Source of the DNA: Symbiotaphrina buchneri
Lineage: Eukaryota; Ascomycota; Symbiotaphrinales; Symbiotaphrinaceae
Assembly: GCA_001599915.1 (NCBI GenBank)
Contig: BCIG01000019.1
Location: forward strand, 496,001 to 560,000
DNA length: 64,000 bases
Reading direction: 5' to 3'
Shown: in pieces, positions 22,187 through 34,484 of the stretch
How positions within the stretch are numbered: the first letter of the stretch is position 1
How the letters are laid out: every line of letters starts with the position of its first letter
Position numbers and translations under genes: made by a program
The notes under the pieces: generated by a model
Seen by the model: only the letters and a program-made list of their open reading frames with translations
Database searches by the model: none
What the model was told of the DNA's origin: nothing

Positions 22187-23996
22187 TTATTTTGCTCCAC
22201 GTCTTCGCACAATCTCATTCTTCATTTGCATCGTCTGCGCCATCTGCTCCCATTTCCTTCGGCATGTGGCGTATCCAAACCTATATGAACCTCCGTTGTC
22301 TGCAATATATTCTGAGACCTTCTTCCATGATACTGCCGATGACTTTTGCTTCGCTTGTGTCGGCGACAACGAGTCCATGATAGACGCGGGCTCGGCGAGA
22401 AGCAGGACTGCTCTTCGCAATAACCGCAGCTATTGATGGATTAGAAAAGGCACATTATGAGTTTCTACACTAGAGGTCAACTTACATCATTTTCGCGCCA
22501 GTCTGGCTTGCGTACCCGCTCTTCCCTAGGTCTTGTCAAATTTCGAAACCGGCCACGAAGTGTTGAGATGGCTTCTTTGAATTGCCCTTTCTCCCGGATT
22601 TCTCGGTACCGCATACCGGCCAGTTTGTTTTGGACAAGGAATGCATCCTTGGAACAGTCTCGTATTGCGCTGTTAGCGGGCATCCAGGGGCAGCTGAAAG
22701 GTGTCAGGGAAGGAGGTTCCACATCAAGTGGTTTCGCTCTTAAGGCTCTCGGCGTCCTCAGCCGATGGTTGCTTTGGCTTGTAGGTCGGGAATATTCTTC
22801 TCCCTCAACCATGGCGGGACTGAACTGGGTATCAACTTGCTCTTTCGATGCGTTGTTGGGAGCCTGCGGGTCAAGGTGGGGCTCTTTCTGCACGAGCTGC
22901 TGATCTGGTGTCGGCTCATGAGAGCATATTGTCTGATCTTTCCCATCCTCGTAATCTGTCATTTTTCCGCGATCGGGAATCGGAGGTGAATCCAGCCGCG
23001 ATCTTTCGTCAGACGACGTTGACATTGATGGGACATCATCATTTCTACTCCACATATTCCGAACCTGAGGGGCTGCGGTGCCAGCTGGCGCTCCCGAAGC
23101 AGCGTCCTGCCCCCAGTCCTCCATCGGAAGTGACTGGGCCATTCCCGGGAGTCCCAACGGTCGCACATTCCAGGAATCCTGGACGTTGTCCAGCCCTTGG
23201 TAAGCGAGATGATGGAGTCTTCTTTCTGAAGGCGGCATATTGTTCGCTGAACTGTACGTGTTTCTCCAATGATTGGCGAATTCTGGTTGAGTAGGCAAGG
23301 GATCGTGGTAATCGACATAGACGACCGATTGGGGATACTGCATCCCTTGGTGGCCTGCCCAAGCTTCAACAGAAGTAAAGCTCGTCGGAGAAATGGCTAA
23401 AGCGTCTCCTCGGTCACGGTAAGATGCGCTAGAAATGGCAGAGTCGGTGCTGAAGCTACTGAAGCTTGTTTCAGGGGTAGTAATGGAGACTGGAGACAGG
23501 GCCATCTGTTCAGGATACATGGCTTGCTGGATCTCCTGCTGTGGAACATGTCCATCGCTTACAGGATACCTTTCTGCACTGAGCATCTGCTGGCTCAGCA
23601 GACCGAACTTTGGTGCTGGCGCCGGTAGACAGGAAGGTGCCCAACGGTGCCATTCGTGTTCCACTTCATGTGCTCCGTACGCCTCGGATTGCATGTATGG
23701 TTCGGCTTTCTGTACTGATCAACAACCGGCACAGCTTCTGGAAGTGAAGGACTGATTACCACGGGGAAATCGACGATATCACGGTCGGTCCAGGAACCCG
23801 CATAGGAGGTGTCTTGGAACATAGGGTGATATGGACCGGATCGCTGCAAGCATGGATAGTTGAAGCTTGTGACTTCTTCCGGCATCTCCTGTTTGCAAAT
23901 CGTATTTCCACTATGGCCAGACATGACAGGCCAGTAGTGAAGACTTTCGTCCGGGATATTCCAAGTGAGAGCGTCTGGGACATAGTGGGAAGCCAT
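22187..23996 (-). CDS. Myb/SANT-like DNA-binding protein (567 aa, 3 exons)
   Basis: Exons 23996-23760, 23709-22486 and 22429-22187 sum to 1704 nt. Introns are 50 nt (GTAATC...TACAG) and 56 nt (GTAAGT...AATAG), both phase 0. The first 450 residues are Pro/Ser/Gln-rich, tyrosine-containing and probably disordered (MASHYVPDALTW, SPVSITTPETSFSSFS). The C-terminal 85 residues carry a Myb/SANT-like helix set: DWRENDLRLLRRAV, then VSWKKVSEYIADNGGSYRFG, then TCRRKWEQM, with the conserved tryptophans and the tri-helical spacing. Upstream of it lies a conserved basic patch (GRFRNLTRPREERVRKP). This is a nuclear regulator with its DNA-binding domain at the extreme C-terminus. Targets are unknown. The start is the first ATG of a frame that opens shortly before it. 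Confidence 0.78.
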
Positions 23997-26900
23997 GATA
24001 TTCCCCTTATCATGGGCCTCACCGCTTATTCCTCTGACCGAACTTCTTCCAAACTTGATGCTTCCGTATACGGCGACCTAGAGATATGCAGCGTGCCGCT
24101 GTCGAAATGCAGCCCTACTTGCTGCAGAGCATACAAATACTGAGGCTGGCCAGGAAGGTGACTTCAAGTAAATCGACCAGCTTGAATCACGAAACCTGAC
24201 AGATGGGTCTTGATGAGCCAGGCAATATCGCACCGGTGGATATAACTGCACCGTCTGTTCCTCTCTGCCTCGGAGTTAGAATCTTCCGGAAACGGTCACT
24301 GCGAAGGATCGGCTGAAAACTGGCGCAGCGATCAAGCAGCAGAGGAAAGTTTTCACTCACACTATACTGGATTCTACCTGGAAAAATTGATATCACGAGG
24401 ATCTCTAGCAGTACACACCTGGCCCTTTACTGCCCCATTCACAAGAAGGGAGCCAAAGACAACGCGATCCGCAAGCGATAACGAGTGTCAAGTTTCAGGA
24501 TAGATATAAGATAATGATACGATGCCGATTGAGCAGAGAAGCCGAGTATGTGCAAGTCCGCAGAATGCCCTCACTTTTCAACATCTCAACAGTTCAGGGC
24601 ACTCTTGTGAGGACTGAGGCCTCGAAAACTACCCGTATACAACATAGGTGCAACAGATATGCCAGCTTCAGGGGTCCAACGGGAAATTCTTCCCTGTCTT
24701 CGGCATGACGGAAACCATCTGCGGGCCGAAAGTGGCTTGCATGATGAATACACACTTTCTTTGCAGATCTTTACGAAGACCTTGATCGCTCTTGTTAGAC
24801 TACCTGGACTTTTCCACACTCACAGCCAGTCTGGCGAATGGCTGCAAGTATTTCAGGGGTGGGGAGAGAGCCAGGGCCAGGAAGAACGGCATGAAAGCAC
24901 AGACGTTGATTTCTCCTAGTCAACATCACCCTGGCTTGACTGCTAATTTCCTTGTTGCTATGGTTGGACCTGGCCTTGAGATCGATCCTCTTACTCAACC
25001 GTTTCGTAGGTGCATATGGTCCTGACTCCTAGATCGATCTTGCATCGGTTGCAGTGCCCCGTGACCAATGAGCGAGGCAGCCATTTGTTTGAGATGCTAC
25101 GGCAGCTGGATCGTGCGTAGCGACGTTGCACAGTAACCGACGGGTGCCAATGAAGGCTCAGCGTGGTCATCCACAGCACTGATCACATCTCAGGCTACTG
25201 TCGTGTGGCTGCCACGCACCCCTGACACCTGCCAAAGGCGTGCAGGGAGATGTGAGCTCGCTTTAACAACCAAAATCCTGGCTCATACACATGCAGGAAA
25301 TGGCTCTTCGGAGTAGCAATCCTGAACTGGAAACCACTCCGAGTAGCAGCGATTCTGGACGTTAATTTAAGTAGGAGGCTAATCCCTCCTTCCCATATAG
25401 TTCTCAGCTACCTTAACTGTCAATCACAATCCTCAAGGCAAAAGGTCTATTCAGGGCCTAAATATGAGTGGAGCATGGGGTATTCGGGACCTTTCACCTC
25501 TCTCGCAACTTGCAAACGCTGCATTCGGTACAGGAACAGAGGTACCGTTGCAGACATGCTGGCACAGCCTGATTGCAGGAGAGCATACATGCTTCGCGAG
25601 CTCTAATCCTCCAGGCATGCTTGAACAATTGCTCGCAAAGGATTATCAGACGCCTGCACCTAATGCGCGGTACCGTATCACCGACCACAACATGATGCTG
25701 GGCGACCGGAGTTCTTTCGGTTGCACACCCTTGACGCACACCTGAAAAAAGTTACAGTCTCATACCACCACGACTTGAGCGAGTTGCAGAAGTTGCCCCC
25801 CTTTCGCAACTTCTTGTCGCTGCTTATGCTGCATGTGGGCCTGAAGACAGTGCGGCATGGATTGTGAGAATTCGAGGCTCCATGAAGCATGGTACAGGCG
25901 AACGTTGTTACATTGTTTCCTGCAAGTCCTTTTGGCCTCCTTCGTCCTAGCGTATATGAAGCTGAAGCTGACGATTGAGGATAGCGTTTGTCCCGCTTTG
26001 GACCATTGGCCTGGTTCTGGCTGGAGCCGCTCTAGTTCGCGTGGAACAACGATCCGCACGGAAACGCCGTTACTTCCTCGGCTCGCAAGAGACAAAGCTG
26101 GAAATCTCATCTTCCTTGTTTGAGGGACTGCTGGGTTCCGTCCTCATGAGGGCTAGGCGTGCCTATGGCATATTTTAGTTCCCGTCTTCCGGGTGCATGG
26201 CCAACCTCGACAGTACTCGCCGGGACTTGTCCTCCGCCGGTTTGTACGGGCACAGTCTGGGAAGGCATAAGCGGAGTTCTCTCGGGTCTCCAGTAGACGG
26301 TGTTTACAGCTAATCGAGCTCATGCCTTTCCCTCGCCACTGCCGTTTTCCATTGCCATTTCTGGTCACGGCAGTCAGAGGTTGTCAAGACCATCATGCAA
26401 TGTTCGGCACAGCAACCGTGCGTTCAGCCGCAGTGGCTCTCCCGCTATTAGACAGTATGCACATCATTCACGACGTTGCCGCCACGCGGGGGCTTGGCCG
26501 GTCCCGGCGTGCAAAGTGGATGTCTCAAGTTTCAGCAGGATCTGCAAGCCACCCGTTGTTCCCGCAGTCGCATATGAGGTTGCCTCCAACCTTGACGGTT
26601 CCTACAAACGGCCCTCGGTAATGAAGGAGGCTCATCAAAGCGATCTTGTAAAACCGGGGAGCGAACTGAGCCCGAGGTACCTGTGGTCACAGAACCAACA
26701 CCTGCAAGCCGTGATGTGGACATCCCGAAAATCTAATTACAACGTTCAGTGACTATCACCACTCCTGAAATTGACAGAGTTGGTATCCGTCGTGACCGTT
26801 TGCCGCCGTGATTCAATTGAGACTTTCAGCACGGCGATCCACGGTACGTCAAAAATACCTAGCTGGACCCTTGAGGGAGTCAAGTCACTTGTATACCAAG

Positions 26901-27355
26901 CTCAATTGGAGTGGGCGTCTTTCTAATTCCATTAATTTTTTTGATAAGGCATGTTTTTATCTTGGTCTTGGCTTGATCATAAATGGATATATGTTGCCAA
27001 ATAAGTGTCAGGGGTCGAGGCTCGGGGACTGTGCAGGCCGGACGCCGACCGCCAAACCAACCCCACCTTTGCTCCTTGGGCCACCAAAACCCGCGCTTAT
27101 AAGTCCGCCCTTCCTCGAGCATCTGGATTCTGGAGCCATGCACAACATCATCCGGGTACGACACCAGGAAAGCCAACACCGACAACGAAGGCAGCCTGCA
27201 GCCTGCAGCCCATAGCAAGGACAAGGGATGACCGTCAAGACCGCCAAGCTCGGTGCGACGTCCTACACCATAACGTCGTCAACAGCAGCCTAATCGTTTA
27301 TTCCCCCTGGCAGCTGCAGTTCCTGCAGTTGTAGCAAACAAACCTCCACCCCACC
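23997..27355. other. Gene-poor region between divergent genes (about 3.4 kb)
   Basis: This separates the Myb-like gene (minus) from the amidohydrolase (plus), so it holds both promoters. Frames at 25464-25745, 25975-26178 and 26300-26752 (plus) have partly protein-like composition. The 25975 frame has one hydrophobic stretch (about 20 residues) followed by a basic run, but no homology is recognisable and no splice model joins them. An old, decayed gene is possible at 25.4-26.8 kb. No RNA gene was recognised. Confidence 0.45.
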
Positions 27356-29100
27356 ATGGCCGAGTCCGCCTCCACCACGCTCCTCCTACGCAATGGAACT
27401 GTTCTCGTGCATTCAACTCCTTCCGGTCCTGATGTGCGCCCTACTGTGGTTCCACTCCGCAATCATTCTCTCCTGATAAAGTCGAACCGCATCGCGGCCA
27501 TTGCACCCACTTCCGATCCCTCCGTTCAAGCTCCACATCCTAGCACTCGCACCATTGACTGCATCGACAAGATAATTTCGCCTGGTTTCGTCGATACTCA
27601 CCACCACCTGTGGCAGACACAGTTGAAGGGCCGTCATGCGGACGAACTGTTGCTGGATTATATGGCGTCCGGGGGAAGTTTGGCCGGTCAAGCGTTCTCG
27701 TCGCGAGATATCTTCTGGGGGGAGCTGGCCGGAGCCATGGAGTGTGTTGATGCAGGAACCACGACGGTAGTGGATCATGCTCATGTGAACTATTCGAAGG
27801 CACACTGTAAGAAACTTCTCTATTCCTACTCTGCGATATGCTTGTCATTGTCCTGCGAATGATGTCTTTGCTATTAGCTCCACCATAATCCATTGCTCTA
27901 GGAAGTCAGCGGTCGCCATGCGTCTATGAAACTCTGTTAATTTCTTTCGACAGCGAATGCCGCCATATCCGCCCTCGTTTCCTCCGGTATTCGGAGCATC
28001 TTCTGCTACACGCCTACCAAACGGCTACGGTCCTGGTCTCCCTTCACAATGGAAGCAGAACTCCTTGCAGACTGGGTGATGGAACAGCTAGAGCAGCTGG
28101 CAAAAGAGCAGCCGTTCGGGGATGGACGAGTTCACCTAGGCTTCGGGTTTGATGGATTCTTTCTGCCCAAGAACGTCATCGTCGACCTCTTCACAAAGTT
28201 CCAATGCAAAAATGTAGTTTTTATTGTAAATATATTCAAAATTCATTTTTACCTGCTCACTACACCAACAACGGCTCCTTTGGACCACCCTCCTCGCTGC
28301 CCTCACTGCTCGACTCTTACGGCTTGCTTAAGAGTGATCTCCTCCTCTCGCACACCAACGGGCCGTTCCCTGAAGACATCCCCTTACTGCGCGACAACGG
28401 CGTTTCCCACTCCAGCACACCGGATACCGAGCTACATATGGCCCTCGGAGCCCCGGTATGCTACAAGCCCTCCCTACACACGCACTACTCGCTCGGAATC
28501 GACTGTCACTCAGCCGCTGGCGGCGGCGTGCTGGCCTCGATGCGCATGTCGCTGCAAGCCGCACGCGGGATGGCCAACCAAACCATCATCGACGCAGGCA
28601 AGGTACCCGCAGCGCTGCCGGCAGACATGCGCGTGCAGGACGCATTCAACCTTGCGACAATCCTAGGGGCGCGGGCGGTCAAGATGGAAGAACACATCGG
28701 CAGCCTTGCGGTGGGGAAGTACGCGGACGTGTGCGTGTTCAACGGCACCAGCCCCGGCATGGTCTGTGCCATGGACGAAGATCCCGTGGCGGCTCTAGTC
28801 CTGCACGCGAGCGTCCGCGATGTGGAGGTGGTCATTGTGGATGGCGTGGTGCGGAAAGATCTGCTCTCCGACGCAAGGCACTCAACCATGGGCTTGCTGC
28901 CGGTCCAGGTCGACGCGCAGGTTGGCGGGCTGCTGACGGCCGAGGAGACCGTCGACGTCCGGTGGGCCGATGTGGCTACGGAGGTGAGGGACAGCAGGCG
29001 GAAGATTGATAAGTTGCTGAAAGGCATCGACATGAAGGCCATCAAGGAGCACTTGATCAAGAACTTTGGCGTCAACAATCTCGTTGAGCCCGACACTTGA
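27356..29100 (+). pseudogene. Amidohydrolase-superfamily gene, frame broken by an AT-rich patch
   Basis: Exon 1 is 27356-27806 (Kozak-like CCACCATGG). A 147-nt GT-AG intron gives exon 2 from 27954 (SNAAISALVSSGIRSIFCYTPT). The product is of the metal-dependent hydrolase type related to 5-methylthioadenosine/S-adenosylhomocysteine deaminases and chlorohydrolases. Visible features are PGFVDTHHHLWQT (metal-binding HxH type), HYTNNGSFGP and LLLSHTNG (further His), SSTPDTELHMALG and SLGIDCHS (metal Asp), then a C-terminal amidohydrolase barrel and beta-sandwich ending at 29100. Between FTKF (about 28201) and HYTNN (28258) lies a 44-nt patch, 28208-28251, about 89% A+T in an otherwise GC-rich gene. 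It leaves the frame shifted by 2, and no AG acceptor is available to splice it out. The upstream frame stops at 28664. I call it a recent pseudogene; a rare intron type or an assembly artefact cannot be excluded. Confidence 0.65.
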
Positions 29101-29563
29101 GCTCATGGAAACCCGCGACCTGATGATGCGAATATGTATGTGATGATGTAGAAAGCAGATGTGCATATTAGCGTATTATGATATCCCTATACCACCCTTC
29201 CTGTATAGTCGTACAATAATGATACATTGACGGAAAATGCACTCTTCCACAGAAACAAGAAAGAAGAAAGTAGATAGTAATACAGGCCATATTAGATAGT
29301 CAGATTCAAGAGACCCAGTTCCACCAAAAAATAACCTGCTCCACGGTGATGATACATTGTTCCCATGCTCCGTCCAGATATTTCGCTCCCTCTTCAGACC
29401 CAACCCAGACACCAGCGAGCCAGATATGCGAATGACCAAACGCCTCCGCTGGCAAATAAATCCGTGCATGCGGCAATCGAACTCAGTCAAGAGTAAGAGA
29501 GAAAGAAAGGATCAAAATGAGGACGCTCTGGGTGAAGTTGAAGATTAGATATCAAATCAGACA
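29101..29563. other. Convergent 3' region
   Basis: About 0.46 kb between the stop of the amidohydrolase (plus) and the stop of the unknown-function gene (minus). AT-rich, as expected for 3' UTRs and terminators. No gene seen. Confidence 0.5.
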
Positions 29564-31765
29564 TCACGGCCCCTCCGCCGCCGAGCCAATGCCCACAACG
29601 ATCCGGGCCTCGCCATCCAGCCACTCCGTCGCGCTGACTTCCTTCAAGGCTGCCGCCCACTCCTCGTCCGAGGTGATCTCTTTGAGACCATTCGGAAGCA
29701 GGATCCGCACTTGCAGCGGCTGCTCCGCTTGGGCTTCTGGCAAAGTCCCCAGATGGGAGCGGAGAGACTGTAGAAGCGAATCGCGAGTGAGGTATGGGCC
29801 CTTGGGGTTGGCTGTTTCGGGTGCTGCAGAGGGATCGGATGGTGCTGAAGGAGCCTCTTCTGGAGCCTTAGGGGCTGCGGCTGTGGAGAGGGTGATTGGT
29901 GGTAGGAGGCGCTTGTGGTCGGGTGAGATGATGGATATGCGGAGGAGAAGCGCCGAAGATGGTGGGGCTGTGGTAGCTTCGGGAAGCGGAGCGGTGGGTG
30001 CGGCAGTCTGTGGTGTTTCGGATGCGGACGTGATGGCGGGATCTATTGAAAGGCTTTCTTGTTCGGTGAGAGAGGCGGGAGGGTGCTCAGCCGCCGGAGG
30101 AGCTATTTCTGGAGCAGGTGCAGTTGTCCTCTGGCGCTTTTGAAGATGTTCTGGGTCATCCACCTGGGTAGCTTGAGGTTGAGCTACTGCTCGGCTAGAA
30201 GGATTGAGGTGTGAGGCGAGGACCCGGTTGATAGCGTGAAAAAGAGCGCGTAGGATGAGACGGGCCCTAGAAGTCGATTCGAGGTTAGCCAACACTGCAC
30301 AAGACTAGCAGGGCATTTATGGGTTTGCTCACAATCCTATCTTATTCGATTGATTGCCCCAAGTGCCAGCGTCGACGAAGCCTTTCCGACGAAAGTACTG
30401 AACGAAGAATGCATCGTGACACTTGTCTTCGCAGCCGCGGCTCCCAGCATCCTCGTAGTAGTGCTGCATGACGTGGTGCTCGATGACAGCCACCAATTTG
30501 TCAAAATGCATCGGTGGCAGGCCTGACTGCTGGCCCAGTGACATCACTTCAGCATCGAACACAGCCATGGTTTCCTCCGTTCGTGTTTCTGCACGATCCG
30601 ACCACACGTCAAACTCAATGCGCTTCGTGAACGGTTGATATTGCTGAGAGCGCTCTGGAAGCCCATGCTCGGGAGTATCGGTACTGCGTGCTCTTTCCGG
30701 GCTGGCGGCGATGTCTTCGGCCTTCCTTTTCCTCCCTGAAGAGCCGGCTGCCCCGCCAGCTGCGGCTCCAGGTCCCTTCCTTGTTTCCAGCGCATACAGC
30801 CTCTGCCTCTCGTTGGTGACCATCCTCCGCAGCAATGGTGTGACTCTGGAAATGATGATATTCTTATCCCTCGGCCAGTACAACTTCTCCCCGGCTCCTT
30901 CGTTGTCATTATTCTGCTGTGCGGCGACGCCGAAACATCGTTCACCCCATCCCTCATTCTCCAGGAAGTCCTTGACACAGTTCCACAAACGCAATTTGAC
31001 CATCTCTGAAGGCTGTGCGCCGATCCCTGTACTCCGGCTGCCCACACATTCTCTGCGCTCTGGATGTTGTGGGTCGAGCATGTAGCTCTTCGCAGCCGCT
31101 TGTAGATGTAGAAAACCTTCCGGGCCCAGACCAAGCGATGTGAATAGTGTAGATAGAGGCGGCCGTGTATATTTCTTTGAGTTCGCTGAAGGCGTGCGGA
31201 AGAGGGGTGCTGCTGAGTGGTTTGCGAGTGCAGGAGCGAAGGGTGACGGTGGCGCAGGTTGAGGTGGAGGCGGAGGTGTTGGTCGTGTTGCTGGAAACGC
31301 GTGAACTGGAGGCGGTGCCATGCTTCCTTGCCCAGCTTGTATTGTCTCTTGAGGCTCGATGGTACGTTTCCTCTTGCGTGCGTTATCGGGAGACGGTGAT
31401 GTTGTCATCTGTGTGGGCTCATCCATCTGCTGGCGCGGCTCCAGGAGGTGCAGGGCTGGGACACTTGAGGAGCCATCTAATGGGGGTATTCTGCGCAGTT
31501 CCGTGACTGGATGGGAGATTGACATATCCTCAGAGACTGGCGCCTGTTGTTCCTGCCCAGCAACGGAGGTGGCAGCCCTTAGCAAGCCCACAAGATGGTT
31601 GCCCGGCTCGCCGTGCGGATTGGCGCTTCCCGACATGGCAGCGGAGGGCGTCGCGTCATCATAAGTTGCGTCGGGAGGGTATTCGAGAGACGCGGTGAAG
31701 TTCATGTCACCGACGTTCTCGTGGAGGCCGTGTTGTGATGGCGGATGACGACCCCTGCTCGCCAT
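29564..31765 (-). CDS. Protein of unknown function, proline/alanine-rich (711 aa, 2 exons)
   Basis: Exons 31765-30333 and 30266-29564 sum to 2136 nt. The 66-nt intron (GTGAGC, GCTAAC, CTTCTAG) is convincing. I do not recognise a named domain. Visible features are basic nuclear-localisation-like runs (NARKRKRTIE; GRKRKAED), a Pro-rich stretch at about 165-190, a folded-looking core at about 200-300 (LSTLFTSLGLGPEGFLHLQ; MVKLRLWNCVKDFLENEGWG; VTPLLRRMVTNERQRLYALE), and a Cys/His-containing segment before the intron (HHVMQHYYEDAGSRGCEDKCHDAFFVQYF). A Pro/Ala-rich tail then ends in a possible small folded unit (LQVRILLPNGLKEITSDEEW). A nuclear role is a guess from the basic runs. Long plus-strand frames opposite the Pro/Ala-rich parts are compositional shadows. 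Confidence 0.75.
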
Positions 31766-32344
31766 CCTGGGGGTTTGGGCTGTTTGCTTCCTTTTCGATC
31801 GACTGGCCCAGCGATCGGGGGTTGTTTACGACTATTCTCGCCAAGATCAATCAGGGACTGTCACCACTAGCCACAGCGATCCATCAGTTGCCCGCACAGC
31901 CACTGCCAAGCCTAGCAGCGGAGCTCGTCCATCCTCCTACAGTTAAGCTGCAATTAACAGTCCACGCAACCACTGCAATATAACAGGCATCCTTGAGTAC
32001 AAAACTACTTCGAGGCTGGCTTACAAAGAAATGATTGAATAATATAGTTCTTGTCTGGTCACAAGATACAGAAGGATTGATTGAGAGGACCACTACCTAA
32101 ATGACTAGCTCTCAAGCCGCGAGCATAAAGCTCAATCCATATTGCCGGGAAAACATAGCATCAATTTCAAAGCACCGCGTTCAAAATATGCAAAACCTCC
32201 CTCTGATTATCTCGACCCAGCACATGTAAGATCAGAAGTTGCGTCCCGATTCGACGCCGAAACGCTGCTGTACCATTTTCGAGGAGTGAAAGCGACCCCT
32301 GCAGAGTTCCACACAAGTTCCAATATCAGGGACACGGCAGAAAA
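31766..32344. other. Intergenic region
   Basis: About 0.58 kb between the start of the unknown-function gene and the stop of the RBR gene, both minus strand. A plus-strand frame (32142-32414) overlaps the RBR last exon and has no recognisable domain, so I do not call it. Probable promoter of the 31765 gene. Confidence 0.5.
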
Positions 32345-34382
32345 TTACCAACCGTTGCCACGATCCCCCGATGGAGTTCGCCAGGACCCCCTTCCTGGGC
32401 TGGCAGCAGTCTGACCCTGTATTGCGCTCCAAGGGGCTGCGAGCATGGCTGGCTCCTATAAGGTAAAGGTTAGCTTAGTGCCATTTGAAAGCGGTACATG
32501 AGCATGAAGTGGCTTCCATGACTGGACAACTTACCGACTCATCATTCCTCCACCCCGGTCTATTGTTTGGGTCGCTCCACGCCTGGGCCGACGACCGTTG
32601 TATTGCAGCGGAAGTAGCTTGGCCAGTATTCACGCCAGTTTGAGTGTGGGGTCTATGACGGGAAGCCTCTAGGCCGGACCTTTGATCATGACTCCTTCTA
32701 ACCTGTTCAGCCTGAAGAATCGTCATATCATCCAGCCCGTTTCTTTGCTCCAGCATCCTCCTTTCTTCGCGTCTCCTGTTGTTATTATCCAGCATCCTTC
32801 GTGCCATGTGTCGCATCAAGTGATCCCTTACTTCTGCTTGGGAGGCTTCATCTCTAGCACGTTCTCGGATTGGTGTGACAGGAGTTCGCGGCCTCAACGA
32901 AGGTTGTTGACTAGGCCGATATTCGCGTCTAGGCTCGCCGGAAGAAGGCCGTTCATCATCCTCGTTTGTGTCCTGAGTGCCGTCATTATCGGCTTCATCG
33001 GGTTCATGCTCATTATATCTATCATCAGCCGCACCATCCAGAGCACCCACAGGTTCTCCTGGATGTGTAGCTTCACCAACGAAGTGTCTGTCTGCCGGAT
33101 GGATATGATGGTTGTTCGGGTGATTAGGACAAGACCGGTCGTGAAGTCTAAGGTTGCCATCTACCATGTCCCAGTCTCTTAAGCAATCCCAACAGAACTC
33201 ATGGCGACAATTGCGACCTATAGATGCATAGTAAGTAGACTACAAGAAAACTCTCAACTATAACTGAAGAGAGAAGCCACTCACATTGCATATGATGACA
33301 ACCGCCGTTCTTCTCAATCCTACAAGCACAGCCAGGACATGCTTTGTAGGCTTTATTCATATGTTGCAGAGACAGCCTCTCCGCCTCCTTGTTCCTCCGT
33401 TGCCGCTTAGTGAGAGTGCCGCTGGCTTCCGCGAGTGCGTCATCAAATTCATCGCATGTAAGTTCCTCATGCCAGTCTCTCCCATGCTTGAAGCATTTCC
33501 TCTTGCCGCATTTCACGCAGGTCATGATGGGTTCTGATTCACCCGCCGGATGATACTGTCCCGAACCGCAGTCTTCAGTATCACACCATCGGAAGGTTTC
33601 ACTTTCTTCATCCTCGCCAATAGCCGCAAGAACGGAAAGGCGGTCGTACCTACTTCCGTTAGAATGACAGCCATATAGATGAAGACTGGCAAAGCAGGGG
33701 AAACCCACCTTTCGAACGTCTCAACAGAGGCGGATCTCAGGACGTCTTCGTGCTGTAAGCGTGCGTTACATCCCTCTGTGGGGCAGACGATCTGATCCCA
33801 CATCCGATCTGTTAACTGGGAATTGATATGTTGAGAAAGACAAGACGAGCAGATATCGATGTTGTGCGAGCAAGCACTGGTGGTCGGTTGCGAAGGGAAT
33901 GGAGTTTCCGTCGGTGTCTCGAAACATACTGCGCAAGAGTTGGCAGACGACTCCGGAGCAGGAAGCATGGGCACCTCCGCCTGCGTCTTTGGTGTGTTGG
34001 TCCACTCATCATCAATATCCATGGGCTCCAAATCTGCAAGACGGCGGCTCCTCCTGATAGCTTCGGCCGGGTCAGTCCGCCTGGGACGACGGCCGCTGGG
34101 ACGACGGCTGCTTAAGCTCGTTGAGGAACTTCCTGCCTCCAGTGGGGTACCTGCGTCTGCATGAACGAGGCCCGGTGAGCCCTGGTCTTGCATCACCTCG
34201 TCTTCGGCGGCTTTCGCTAGGCACTGGAGAAGTTCACTTCTCCTGAACCTTGCCAAGTAGGGTGCCCCGTGTTGATCCAAAAGAGTCTTGATCTGTGGTA
34301 TGGTGTAGTGACGTGTCGGACGGCCGAATAGAGAATCGGGGACATCGATGACCGGGGGCTGCATAGACTGGCGGCGAGCCAT
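32345..34382 (-). CDS. RBR-type E3 ubiquitin ligase (610 aa, 4 exons)
   Basis: Exons 34382-33709, 33649-33285, 33217-32535 and 32455-32345 sum to 1833 nt. Introns are 59, 67 and 79 nt. An N-terminal SAP-like helix pair lies at about 25-60 (YTIPQIKTLLDQHG; RFRRSELLQCLAKA). RING1 spans about C150-C205 (CAVC...CSHNIDICSSC...CPTEGC). An IBR region follows (WCDTEDCGSGQYHP; TCVKCGKRKCFKHG). RING2 reads CPGC at 329, then GGCHHMQC with the catalytic-type cysteine at about 342, then CRHEFCWDCL. RBR ligases pass ubiquitin from an E2 through that cysteine to the substrate. The C-terminal 250 residues are acidic then basic and low-complexity, with EERRMLEQR-type helix. Substrate unknown. The last small exon is set by splice consensus (GTAAGT...CTTATAG) and is the least certain part. 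Confidence 0.87.
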
Positions 34383-34484
34383 GATGAGCAAGCTGCTGAA
34401 TTTAAGGAAAAAGGGCAAGAGTATTAGGAGGGAGGTAGTCGAGCAGGTAGGACAAAGAGAGAGAAAGGGTGCTAAGCCTGGTTT

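Noticed and set aside
22457-22903. 148-codon plus-strand frame
   Set aside because: Antisense shadow of the Myb-like gene.
29517-30143. 208-codon plus-strand frame rich in Gly/Ala/Arg
   Set aside because: Shadow opposite the Pro/Ala-rich tail of the 29564-31765 gene.
32142-32414. 90-codon plus-strand frame with protein-like sequence
   Set aside because: Overlaps the last RBR exon on the other strand and has no recognisable family; not enough to call.
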